In this document: piece after piece, positions 38,323-49,926 of the stretch
Numbering within the stretch: position 1 is the first letter of the stretch
Layout: every line of letters starts with the position of its first letter
NCBI GenBank assembly: GCA_013399875.1
Contig: VXAZ01007626.1
Coordinates: 1,240,001 to 1,304,000 of the forward strand
Length of the DNA stretch: 64,000 nucleotides
DNA from: Gymnorhina tibicen
Lineage: Eukaryota > Chordata > Aves > Passeriformes > Artamidae
Direction of reading: 5' to 3'
The notes under the pieces: model-generated
What the model was told of the DNA's origin: nothing
Databases searched by the model: none
Seen by the model: the letters and a program-made list of their open reading frames with translations, nothing else
Made by a program: the position numbers and the translations under genes

Positions 38323-41300
38323 AGCTCTGTGTGGGCTTGGCCGCGTGCCTCCATCGCACGGGTGAGAGAGAAGCTGTATGCGAGGTGCCCGGACACCGCC
38401 AGGAGTTCCTGAGCCAGGAATTCTTAGGGAAAAGCAACAGTTTCCTCCACCAGCCAGGCCACACAGCGACAGCACTTCATCTGCTTTCAAGGAGCAGAGA
38501 TCCCTGCCTCCTCTCCCCAGCCGGCCTTTGCCTTCCTGGCAAGCTGTTAGTGTCGTGTCCCTCCCACTGTGGTGGCTGCAGCACAAATGCCTTCCCTCTT
38601 TGGAAGAGAGTTTTAGAGGTCAAAACCGCCGTGGTTTTTGTGCCTCTGCAGCTCACCAGGGGCAAAGCCCAGCCAACCACGCTCTGCCAAGGACCTGTGC
38701 CAGAGAGGACCTGGGAAGGGCTGGAGTGGGGGACACCTTTGATAAGAAGTGTCTTTGGTTAAGACTAGACTTTGCCTAGTGAGAGAGGGACTGTAAATAA
38801 CAGCAGTCATTGGTGATTTTCCTTGACAGAACCAGGTGCAAGGGCCATATGCTGGAAGACCAGAAGAGAGGCAGCTTTACTGGGGCTGTTAGTGGCCAGC
38901 AGCAGGGAGGCTCAGGTTTCTCTAGGACATGCTCCTGTTACATTTTAGCAAAGTTGTGTTTGGCACTCATGTTGGGGTTTTTTTTCCAGGAAAAGTGTAA
39001 AAAAATACATTTATGTATTTTCCTGTGAAGTGCTTCTACCCTGCACAGAATTGAATGTCTTCCTTTCACTAGGATGTACCTGGTAACCCCTCCTAGTCAG
39101 GGGCTTGTAATGTCAGTGTGGAATGGGAGCAAATCAGCAGTAATGTTTTATTTTAGTCAGAGGACTCTACAAGCTGCTGCCACTGCATGGTCAACCTGCC
39201 TCATTCTGAGTGCTCCTGGGGTCACACTCCTGGAGCTTGTACCCAGCCTTATGTCTTTCTGTTCCCTCCATCCTTATTATTCTTGAAGAGGAGAAGTATA
39301 TTCTCTCCAGGCACCTTGTCTTTGTGTGCTGTCTTACCTCTCTTCTCCTACAATAATTTCAGATCTTCCCACACTCTTCTCCTCCTCTGTGCTATTTATC
39401 TACATCCGTCGATACTCGTGTCCCCTGCTTCATTGTTCCTCTTTATGTTATAATTAGAATGTCCAGCACAGCTTTAGTTCATTTAATTTAATAATCTTTT
39501 ATCTTGCTTTTCATTCCTCTTTCTCAGAACCTCACTTCTTGCTGTATTAAGTTAATTCTTCTTGTTGGTCATTCAGCTGTTAACAAAATGAGATATAATG
39601 ACCATCTATCAAGATCCATTTTCTATTTACCCATGAAAGTGTTATGATCACTTCTGATTAAAATATGGATGGGTCTGAATGGCTCTGAGGAATAATTAAA
39701 ATGAAAGAAAACCCACCTCAAGACTTGTTTAAAATTTCATCTGATTCCAAAGCTGTATGTCTGTAACTTCACCCCAAGTCTGCATTCTGTGCTCTTATAA
39801 TACGCAATCTCTTTGGTATTAGGAATTCACAGACCATTTGTCTTACATTACCTGTAGTGCTAGCACAAAGCTGAACTGTGTAAGCCTCAATTTACCTCCC
39901 TAGAACTGAAAATTAGTCATCTGTAAGCAGTCAATCGTGCTGATTACAGTGATCACTAAACCAGCAGCATCCTAATCTTACTTGCTCTGTTTTAGGACTG
40001 GAAATGGTTGCATCAACTTCCTTTAGGCTACATGTTCTCACTCTCTGTCTGTCTGCCTTTTTTCCTTCTAATTCACATTTATTTTGACCTGAAAATGAAA
40101 CATCACAGATTATCTATAAAATACAGCTACTAAATATAAGGTACAGCCCTTAGAGAAACAACAGGCTGGCTAAACACAGACTGTTTCTCCTCTCTGTTAG
40201 AGTACCCAACCATTATAACTCCTTGACTAAAAGGTTTGTATCCTCCTCCTTGTCCTCATTTTTCTTCCGATAATTTTCCCCACCCCAGATGTAACACAGT
40301 CCATCCACTGCATCCTGGGCAGATCATCATCTTTTAAGGATGACTTTCCTACCACACTTCGTCACAGGTGGAGTCATTTCCTTGCATCTATACATCTGAG
40401 AGGTGGAGGAATAAGAGAGATTCGACCGAGGGCTCCAAACTGCAGGGATTTCTCTTTTATGTCAGACATCGTAAATATGTGGCACACTCACTGACTCCCA
40501 ACATTAGTGCCAGCATTGATTCTCTTTGGAAATTTCATATTGAATTGCTTTTCAAAGGCATAATGAAGAGCTAGTAACTGTTTCTGAAAGGGCAAGGTTT
40601 CTTTTTTCTGCCTGCCCTGCCCTGTAGCATCTATTTGTAATACCATTACAAATTCCCTTCCTCTAAACTCTGAACAAGAAGAAGCCAGACATGTGTTTAA
40701 CACATCCTTCCTTCTTTTGGTCTCAATTTTCAGACCAAAAATATATCTTTTCCCTTATTTAAACTGCAGCTGCAAGTGCATATCAGATCACTGGAACCAA
40801 GGGACCCATGATTCCTGTATTCCCATGTCCCCATGTGCTTCTGGCTGTCAAAGCTGCTAAGCATGAATGATATTGAGCTGTCCAGGTTTGCAGGTAAACT
40901 TCGCCTCTGGCTTTCTTCACTTGAGACTCTGCAAACCCTCTCCCTCTGCTTGAAGACCTGTGCTATAAGGAGTCTGATTTCTATTATCTGCTCAAACAGA
41001 AATATTTTTTTCTTTCCTACACAGGTTTATGTAGAATAGTTCCTCAAAAATCACATTCTCCCCCTAAGTATTTTTGCCCGTGTTGTACCTAGCTATTAAT
41101 TGATTGTTCCCTAGAAATCAGCTGACTGTGATGACAGAAACACTGGGTAATAGGGAGTGTGTCTGTGTGCTGCTGATCACTGGCAATTGTGGCACCTTTT
41201 CTGTGTCTGTAGGTTCATGGAAGTTGTCTCTGTCTCCCCGGTTCATCTGGCTGATGATATTTGTCAGGTGGCTTGTGGATATACTTGACAGGTAATGCCT

Positions 41301-41672
41301 GAGCTCATAGGTCTGGATCCTACAACTCATTCCCAAAGAACCTGACTGCTGTAGGCTATAGAGAAGCTTTTGTTAGGAGGTGCTGCAGCCTGGGGATAGG
41401 TGAAAGACTTGGGAAATGTAAAACTGAAGGATTGCACGTCTGAGCCCTGCTCTGATGTTTGTGGCACAAATCTGACCAGGCATGGACATGAAGCACAGGT
41501 CCCTCTCACTCAACTCCCACAGCACACGAAGCACAGAGATGGTGTCTGCACGGAGAGAGCACAGAGGGTTGGCTGAAAGCTTGCCACAGGAGCCATTCTG
41601 GTCTGCCCCAGCATGCAGGCAAGGGGTGTGCAGGCAGCCCAGCTGCATCCATGTCAAAGATCACTGCCAGTC
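38323..41672. other. No gene seen; unique DNA
   Basis: GC-richer to about 38790, possibly the right flank of the LTR or more of the same element, then unique AT-rich DNA. The plus strand is pyrimidine-rich at 39180-39560. One 79-base segment at 41213-41291 is flanked by a good acceptor (ttttctgtgtctgtag) and donor (CAG|gtaatg), and the frame is open. It is listed under findings. Confidence 0.5.
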
Positions 41673-41791
41673 TGTTATGACCCAATTATTACTATTATTA
41701 AGGTTCTTTAGAAATTCCTCTGCCCAAATTAAGGTGCAAATGAGACTATATGCCAGTGACAATAATATGAGTTTTATTTGATGGTAGATAT

Positions 41792-41810
41792 GAGAGAAAG
41801 AGAGAGAGAG

Positions 41811-41845
<35 letters not shown>

Positions 41846-41847
41846 AG
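41792..41847. repeat. GA/GAAA microsatellite inside the LTR
   Basis: GA units followed by about nine GAAA units. This is the same tract as the CT repeat of LTR copy A, read on the opposite strand, with the four-base unit expanded. Confidence 0.95.
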
Positions 41848-42013
41848 TAGAAAATAGGTGGGGGGGACAGAAAGAGAGCGATAGGGACAGAATAAGGAAA
41901 AAGTCACCACTCCGTGGATCCCAACAATGTTCTGTTGATCCTCTCCAGCTGGTCTTCTTGGTGGTGAAGGTCCCCCCGAGGAAAGCATGGAATCTGATGG
42001 GTATATGTGCTCA

Positions 42014-42014
42014 N
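42014..42014. other. Undetermined base marking a probable hidden gap
   Basis: The sequence on either side matches copy A at 19555 and 19785, so the N stands where about 229 family bases should be. The missing part begins in a run of G bases in copy A, a common cause of sequencing drop-out. A true deletion cannot be excluded. Confidence 0.7.
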
Positions 42015-42250
42015 TGGTTGGGGGGGTCTGTGTAAACCTGGCTTCTGTGAGCTGTGCTCTTCCCCCCACCCCAAACTGAGCTGGGATTGCAGCTGGAGGC
42101 TTTGACCTGTTGTGGATGCACACCTTTCCTTCAGCCTGAGGTGACTGAACAATGGGTTTCCTTTAATCTAATCAGCAGTTCGACTTACAGTCCAAAGTTC
42201 TTCCTTAAAACTTTATATCAATGTTTGAGGCATAAACAATTTTCAGTCTC

Positions 42251-45200
42251 TGACACGGTCCTGGCAGCGCGCGGCACCTTCTCCTGTGGGTGTGTAGCAG
42301 GGAGCAGCGCTGGAGCTGGCCTGGCAGGCAGCCCTCGCCCTGCCCTGCAGGAGCAGGACAGGTTTCCAGCAGCTGGCTGGCTGAGCCGACGTCTGTCCCA
42401 GCACCCCTCCATCACTGTCCTCATCCTAGTGCAGGAGAGGGAAGAGTGAAGGGGAGGTACCAACTCTGCTGCTGGGAAATGTAATTCCCTGGTTCTTTCT
42501 GCACTCATCAGGGCACAGATTATTTCTGCCTGCAGCTTTAATGAAGAAACGATGTCAGGAGACAGCAGTAGCAAACCCAATCTAGCATCATCACCTTGCA
42601 GGTATGAGCTAAACCAGCTGTGCTGCCATGCCAGTATTTAACTAGGCAGGGTCCATTCAGAATGAATGCAGTGTGACTGAGCAGCAAGTTCACCACTTAA
42701 AGTGAAAATCAACACTTCCCAGCAGTGAGGCAGATCATTAAACATTTTGTTGCATGAGCCAGCATCACTTTTCTAAAAAAAAGTGTCAGGGTGTTCAGCC
42801 AAATGAGCAATTCAGTTGGCTTAACTTTCCTGACCGCTTTCTAATTTGGTTTTAATGAAGATATAATTAAGAGGTAATGTCAGTAGAGCAGAACATTGTC
42901 ACACAATAATGGTCTCCTGCTGCTGCATAAATGGTAAATGCAGTAAATACAGAAGGGAAGTCGGGATGTTTATTTTCAAAGCAGGAAGCATTGATCCTGG
43001 GACACTCTCCTGTTTTGATACCTTTATTTCCATTTTGTAAGAAAAATGAGGGGCAGCAGATTTAATCCCTTTTGGCCTGCAGCCACTTCACAGGAGTAGG
43101 AGGACAACTTTCAAGGTGGCTCTGCTGCAGTTGGGATGTGCTGCTGCTAATGGTGGCTCATGGGTTAGACTTCCAATTCCTCACTTTAAGCTGATTGTCC
43201 AGTGGTATTCATGCTGCCATAGGGAATGCAACAACTGAGAGCCTCAGTCAGTCAGCACTACTCAACAACTTGGCCATTACAGTGCTGTTTATGAAAGAAA
43301 ACCATCTTTAGAAACCAGTCTTTTTATTTTTTGACTGGCTGGAGCTTATGATCTTTGTCTTTTCTGGTGAATAACGTCTGCCTTCCAGCACTGCAATAGC
43401 AAAAATAAGGATTTTATGTTCTAGCCCATACCATTCACCTCCACTGCAATTCAGGCTGCAAAACTATTTCCATTCTGAACTTCAGCTCCCATTTTTCTTT
43501 TAAGTTTTTGCACAACTTCTTTGGGGAGAAATTCTCTTCCAAGGCATTTAAGCCAAGTAATAGCTTCAACAGTTTTTGCATTATGAAGGCTGACAAGATA
43601 TACTATCTCCTAAAGCTAAGACTGTTTTTTCAAGCAGAAAACTGCATGAAATAACTGCAAATGAGACTTATGCTAAAATATGGATAAATCTTGGAAGTTA
43701 AAACTTCCTGTGAAATTAGTACTTGCTGAAGAGCACTGCCTTTGTTCTGTCTGAAATATTTGGTGTTTTGGACTTGCAAACTAAAGACAATTTTAGAGCA
43801 CATGGAGTAAATCTTAAATCTTCCAGGACACTTGAGAAATACCTCTTATATAGTGCTCTTCATCAATAAATCTCAAAGCATTTCCTGCTGATCAGAATAA
43901 GGGCTAACCAGATATGGGTTCATTAAAAAAAATCCAGGGTTTTTCCATTCTGAAGTAGAAGCAAATCTGGCCTTTCAAAAATGCTAATAAAAACCAGGAG
44001 ACTGTTAGCACACCATATGTTAAGCACATCCAAGCTGAGGGGGATTTGCCTTCAAGCCCAGAGTAGGCCTTGCATTTAAATGTGCCCTAACTACTGCGTT
44101 GCTTGCAGTCATTTCACTCCTGTGGTGGGAGATGTTCACACTAAGAGGGACGAGCCAGGCTCCATGGGTTTGTGACTGAGCAGTTGGCTGGAAGATGGAA
44201 ACAGCACTTCCAAATCCTTCTCTTGGTTCATGCAGGCTTGGTTTGGGTCTGCCATCTTCTGCAATAGGGTATGCTGCCCCTTCATCTGTTCCACTGACAT
44301 GGTGGAGGGCAGAAGCTCTTCACCTATTCCTCCTTTGTGAATTAAAACTTGTACCAACTCCCTGTTGCCTTACATGGAGCACTAAGAAGTTGTTTTCCAT
44401 TTACTCCTCCACAGCTGAGGTAGAGCATGCTCTCTGGTGAAATGGGACATCTCCCCCTGGACCAGAGAAACTTCCCTGCCACATGGAAATTGTTATATTG
44501 ATGTATTCCTAGGAAAGACTTGTTTTGTCATATCACAGTTTTACAGCCAGAGAAAATTATTTTACCAACCTGCCAACCACCAAGTCAGCATCGTAGCATC
44601 ATCTTCTGCAAGAGGAAAGACAAGATATCATAAGCATGAAACCTGTGGCAGAGCTGGGTATAAGACATAAGCTTCCAGCGTTCTGCACATTCAGCACATA
44701 GCCTCAGACTTGGCTGTGGAGAACAACTGCAGTATTAACAGCAGTGAGTGTTTTCAGATCCAATGCTGTGAGTCTGGATGACTACATGAATTTAAGTATC
44801 AGGGGGCTGCAATTACATCAGGGTAACCCAGTCAGAATTTGGCTAGCATTACATGGAGTAATTTTGTGTCTCTGCAGGCTGTGGCCAAATCACAGGCAGG
44901 AGTTGTGTTTAGATAAAGTAATACTTGTGTAGGCAAAACAAATATTAGAAAGTGAAAGGGATCCAGTGTAACAGGATCACTTTATCCTCAGCCTGCTCCT
45001 GCTAAGACCTGGGAGAGGGTCAGCTCCCCCACACCGAGCCACTCCTACACCAGCTCAGTTTAAAAGCTCTTGGGGACAGCAAGAAGCTATTGTCCAGCTG
45101 GGAGACTCTAGTGGGCCACCTATCTTCTTCCAAAAAAGTGGCTTTTACAGCTTACCTATGGTGTCAGGAGCTGAAGGAAATACTGCAGGACTTCCCTAAG

Positions 45201-47189
45201 CTTTCATGCCTTGGATGCTGTTTGTACTCTTTGGCGAGGAAGTCACCCTTCTTCCCAAAACATTGCCTCTGGCACACTCCAGAGGGCACGAGGAGCCAGT
45301 GCTCTGGGTCACCTGTTCAGAAGGACACGTGCATTCTTGCCCAGCTGAGAGAGGAGGATGGTGGATCCAGAGGGAGAAATCTCTGCCTGAGGCACAGTGC
45401 AGCCAGCAGGAGGAAGTCAGTGGCTGTAACACAAAGGGCACCTGAGGCTCCTCTCCCACTTTTACTCAGGCCCGAGCAGAGGGGTGACCATGGCATACTG
45501 GTGGCAGGCAGGGGGCAGCTGCAATGCCCTGGTGCTGTGTGCACTCCAAGAGATCCAGCAGCTCAAAGAGCTGAGGAACTGGCCAGAGTGGCTGCCTGGG
45601 CTGTCCTCAGCCAGCCGGGAAAACCTTGAGGCTATGGCAGGGACAGAAGCAGCCCTGCCTAAACAGCAGTGGGTAACATCTGCCTATCCCTAAACCACTG
45701 TGACTTAAGAATGTGCTCTCTGCTTCCCTACACCACCAAAGGGCTGTCACCAAAACAGATTCATATGGCTGGCTGCTGGAAGTAAATCTGGGGAGAGAAG
45801 AGCAAGGAGCACCATATTCCTCCTTGAATAAGAAACTCTCAGGACTTCCCCTCACCCTGTGGGAGCATTTCACTTTCCAGTAAGCAGCGCTATAAATTTC
45901 ACCTATTGGTAGAAGTAAAGATGTTTTATGGTTGTCCAGACTGAGCTGTGATTGACTTAGAGTCTAACAAATCGTTCCTTTAAAGTCTAACAAATCAATC
46001 TCCTCCCACTGTCCCTTTAACCACGCTGCACAGAATGCCAGCTTTTCCTTTAAAGATAGCGGGGGAGGGAGGGAACAGCTGTCACCAGCACAACAAATGA
46101 AGGTATTTTGATCCATCCTATAATTTCCCTCTGCTTGGCTATAAGAACAGGAGGAAAACAAGCAGAGCAGAAATCCTCTGGCAAGAAGCAGTCTGAGCTC
46201 CTGAGCACCACATCACACCTGTGCTGTCAGGAGCCAGACCAATCCACGAGAAGATCTGAAGCAGCTGCTTTCTCAGTAAGGTGTGGGATGCTGAGGGAAG
46301 GATGAGGAGTCGGTGGGAGCCTCACCACAAAGGGCTTTTTGTTGAAAGATGCTACACAACACTGCACGTTGTGGTGGAGGGGACAAGGTGGAGTATTTCC
46401 AGTGGGAGATGGTGCATTTGTACAAATCAGAATGCGTGTTATTTTCTCTGTTGGAATATTGTCATTGTCCTTTATTACATTAAAGGGGAACATCTTTATC
46501 TCATGGTGATTTGGGTGGGATATGGCATCGCCTAATGTAAAGGGGGACTGTAATATCAAGGAGACAACCGTGAAATAACACATTACACACTGAATTGAAC
46601 AGCAGGCTCATTTACATTCCTTTAATTTGGAAATATGAACATTCAGAAAAGCTCTTCTCCGCTTGCATTCCCTTATTTGGGAAACATGTAAATTACATTT
46701 ATGATAATTTAGTATTTAACTGGTACAAGCATTGCGAATTCCAGAAGCAAACATTTTAAAATAGGCAGGAGCTGTGCCAGCCTTCTTTGGAAGTGCGTGT
46801 GGTAAAAGCCACCTCTGCGGATGACTTCGAACGCAGCCTCTCCAGCTTCTGGACCTGCACTTGCAGATGCTTGTAAAGCAGATGGGACAGCGATGGTGAG
46901 GCTTGCAGGGCTGGACCTTTTGTCCCAATCACAGTCTAGGCTTATCACATATGGCAGATGGATTTAATTAATAAAGCTCTTCTGTTGTGTGTGGAGTCAT
47001 TTTTTTGCAGCCCATGAGATCCCAGAATCGCAAATGAAAATGACAGCAGAGGAGCTTTTAGATCAGCCATGCTCAGATGATGCTGAGAGGCCTCTTCTGC
47101 GATAATCCCTCTGCTACATTTTCCAGTCTCGCCTTGGAAACCTTCTACCAATAGTGAGTCATGTTCAGCTGCTCATCAGTCAGCTTATT
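42251..47189. other. No gene seen; unique DNA
   Basis: A short CpG-rich patch lies at 42255-42400 beside the LTR. The block 42700-42970 is AT-rich with ATTAA-type words and looks possibly constrained. The GC-richer part 45200-45660 gives a 179-codon plus-strand frame (45090-45629), but it lacks any domain I recognise and competing frames are open too, so I do not call it a gene. 46580-46740 is another AT-rich block. Confidence 0.5.
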
Positions 47190-47800
47190 CTATTGCGTGT
47201 GTAATAGCCCTTATTATGAAGTCATTTCTCTTGTATCTAAATGGGACTGTTCCACTTTTAATTCGAGACCCTTCTTCCATCTCTGCTGCAGGGAAGGTGC
47301 ATCCTGGCAGCACACAAATACAAGCGCTCGTCCCAGCGCTAGCTGGGGCTCCCCCCCGCCCTGTGAATTGCTCTCTGCCACACTCCCTACCTGCGGTTCC
47401 CTTCACCATTCCTGCTGCCCATCCTTAGGTTCTCTGTCACTTTTCACTGTCCTTTCTAGAAAGTGAGGCTTAAAAATATGTGCTGTGCTCCAGCCTTAGC
47501 CAGACTGCATAATGCTGCACCCATCACTCCCTTTTTGTCATATGGCAGATCTCTCTTTATACCCCCTGGGACAGCAATTGCTTTCCTCACAATGGCAACT
47601 CTTTTCATTACCTACCCTAACCCCAAGGTATTTTCCTATATTAATTTTTTCTAAATATTTGTGTTGATTATTGTTATTTCTCTCCAGGTGCAATACTGTC
47701 ACATTCATCAGTATTAAGTAAATTTTATTTTGTTGAGATCTTCCCATGACTCAGAATGTGCCAGGTAATTCTGCAATTGGGATTTGCTATCCCTTTTCAC
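47190..47800 (-). mobile_element. Old CR1/L3-type LINE remnant, antisense
   Basis: Ordered matches to the antisense 3' part of this LINE clade. These are tgtgctccagccttagcc near 47480, a ctctttataccccctgggac block near 47555, accccaaggtattttcct near 47620, ctccaggtgcaatactg near 47680, and a final aaattttattttgttgag near 47720. In the intact element these span the 3' region and the end of the reverse-transcriptase frame. No open frame survives. Its divergence resembles the 12.8, 16.3 and 60 kb remnants. Confidence 0.65.
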
Positions 47801-49743
47801 CTATTCATTTCATATTTTATTGCTTTCAGTGCTAGTAAGGTTAAACACAGCACTGCTTCATATAAATCAAGTGACCTGAATACAGAGGGGAATAAAAATA
47901 TTTGGATAAATAATTGGAAGCTGAAATAGGATTAAAAAAAAAAAAAAAAGAAAAATACATTCTTTTCTCATGATATATAAGCACTGAATTTTAAATTTTT
48001 TCCCCTTGCCCAAACTTGAATAAAAAGATAGAGGATGAAGAAAAAAAAAAAAACAAACCAAAACCTTAATATTTTCTTTAAAAAAAATATTGAAAATGTT
48101 TACCAGACCTAAACTTTTATGTTAACATTTTCCTTTGAGCTCTGCATCCATTGGGAGCAAAGGTGTTCTGAGGAATTCTGACAGAGGCTGTGAGAAGGCA
48201 ACACCTGCTTTTTTTCCTGTCTGTTTCAGAGACGGGACAGTACAGAAATCATTGCTCTGAATAACAGTTTGTCCCCTTTCAGGAGAGCTCTGGAACGTTT
48301 GCCTGCAGTTAATCAGGAGCCACGGCTCAGTGGGCTTCCATGTGTCTTTGCTGTGCAGAGCAGGGACCGAAGCAAGATCGTGCTGCACAACCTCAGTCAA
48401 CAGCAGTCCCTTGAGCAAAATTTTATTCGAACAAACAAACAAGATCACCATAACAAAAAAAGCAAAGCCACCCAAAATGTCTGAAACCCAGAAGTGTTCA
48501 CATACTCGTTTCTTGACATTGTCCATAGCCTTTTCATGAGTATGTTCATGAGAAATTTCCTACAGAAACTCGCATAGATCAAGGAGAAAGGACAAGCTGG
48601 AGGGAATCCCATCTATAATAAGAAAGGCACAGCTAAACAGAGGTCTAGTAAATGAAAAAATACATCTTTTCCCAGAGACCCAAGTCAATGGACTGAGCTC
48701 AGATGAGCAAATGAGAGTCTCATGCCCATTCCTCAGGAATATCCACTTTACAAATCAGCTCTCATGCACTGTGCACTGAAGCCCTGTCAGAACAAGTACC
48801 TGCTATTGCATGAAGGTGTAAGAAGTTCTGGGCATGTGGTGTCCATTGAGGGGCTGCTGGTGCTTCTGAAAATGGCATCAGGTTATGTCTGGTGTTTGGC
48901 ACTAAATTAACCCTGGTTCTTTTAATGGCAAAACAAGGAGAGCACCATTTGACATGCCCTGTGAATGACTGACTCCCAGATGCCATTACCAGCTTGTGGC
49001 CAATGCTTTAAAGTTTCATCAACCTTCTTAGTAAGTCTACCTTGTACCTGTGTTGCTTATTCCCATCAGGTTTGAGGAACATTGGTTTAGGTTATCCCTA
49101 AAGCAAAGAAGGGTACAGGAGGGGAGCCCAATCAGGATTTCTTGATTACCTGAGATTTGCTCTGACAGATTCATTTTCAGTAATTGTGCCTGCACACCTG
49201 ATTCAGGGCTCCTCAGCAGACAGGAGTGGAAGCTGATTCTTTGAAAGTAAATACCCAGCAGCCAAGACTATAACAGACATTACGGACGGGACCCGTAATT
49301 CACTTAACTCTGTCTCAAAAACCCTCTTTTCTATACATTTCACCTCAATATTCTCCTGGGCAATCACTAGCCCTGCTAAATTTGTGGTTCTCATTTAATT
49401 CCCTGACATGTTCTTCTTTTAAGGCTTTATTTTCAGCTATTGAAGTACAAGAAGTTGCCTGGAGCCTTGCTTTCCAGAAAGGCAACAAGAGACTTCACTC
49501 TTGGTAACTAAAGGGAATACTTTCCATTTTGGTGTGAACATCTCTGAGGGCCTTTCTGAGCCCACGTGCACTTTTCCACAATGGTCTGTGCTTCCAGTGG
49601 ATTCAAATCTTCTCCTGCTCTGCCAGTGGAGGGCACAGCAATCAGACCAAGCCCTGTCAATAAAGTAACATACTTTGAGATGAATGTCTTAGAATTAGGG
49701 ACAGTGAACACATCCCTCTGCCCTAGGGTTTCTTAATTGATCT
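47801..49743. other. No gene seen; A-rich tracts and unique DNA
   Basis: A runs lie at about 47934-47950 and 48041-48052. The minus-strand frame 48122-48526 (134 codons) includes a hydrophobic stretch (FAFFVMVILFVC) but has no known family, promoter or splice context, so I leave it unnamed. Confidence 0.5.
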
Positions 49744-49751
49744 TATATAAG
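49744..49751 (+). promoter_or_regulatory. TATA-box-like sequence
   Basis: TATATAAG followed directly by a GC-rich stretch (ggggctcccctgggcggagg), an arrangement typical of a core promoter. No recognised gene follows within the next kilobase, so it may be the promoter of a non-coding transcript, a remnant of an LTR, or chance. Confidence 0.25.
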
Positions 49752-49852
49752 GGGCTCCCCTGGGCGGAGGCATCAAGCTGCGGGGAGCCAGGGTCAGGGA
49801 CAGCCCTAGCAGGAGTCACCCAGCAGACACCAGTGCATCCCCTTTGGAAATG

Positions 49853-49926
49853 GGCCCATGGTCATTTGGGCCATGGTCATTTGGCCATTTGGGTCACAGA
49901 GCCCATGGTCACACAGCCCATGGTCA
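49853..49926. repeat. Small degenerate minisatellite, about 15-16-base unit
   Basis: About five imperfect copies built around GCCCATGGTCA, with variants ending TTTGG or CACA. Spacing between the CCATGGTCA cores varies, with one copy reduced to GCCATTTGGGTCACAGA. The core CCATGG is palindromic. Confidence 0.8.

Larger units (their letters stand above)
41673..42250 (-). mobile_element. Solo LTR of an endogenous retrovirus (family copy B)
   Basis: Reverse-oriented relative of 19264-20095. On the plus strand it starts TGTTATGACC (the reverse complement of the LTR end), then runs through the CTTT/CT tract, the block with the bggtcttcttggtggtgaagg-like phrase (aagaccagctgg in sense) and on to the left end near a cagagactga phrase. 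It differs from copy A by indels in the left part, so the two are separate insertions of diverged subfamily members. About 229 bases present in copy A (19556-19784) are absent exactly at the N at 42014. No coding sequence adjoins it. Confidence 0.82.

Noticed and set aside
37941..38762. Plus-strand open frame of 273 codons, the longest in the window
   Set aside because: It runs through the CpG-rich probable LTR, where stops are rare because of base composition. Other frames and the reverse strand are open as well, and no domain is visible.
45090..45629. Plus-strand frame of 179 codons
   Set aside because: Other plus-strand and minus-strand frames are open over the same GC-richer block. There is no domain, no splice context and no promoter.
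47934..48055. A-runs as tails of processed pseudogenes
   Set aside because: No gene-like body precedes them and there is no target duplication. Plain A-rich tracts are the simpler reading.
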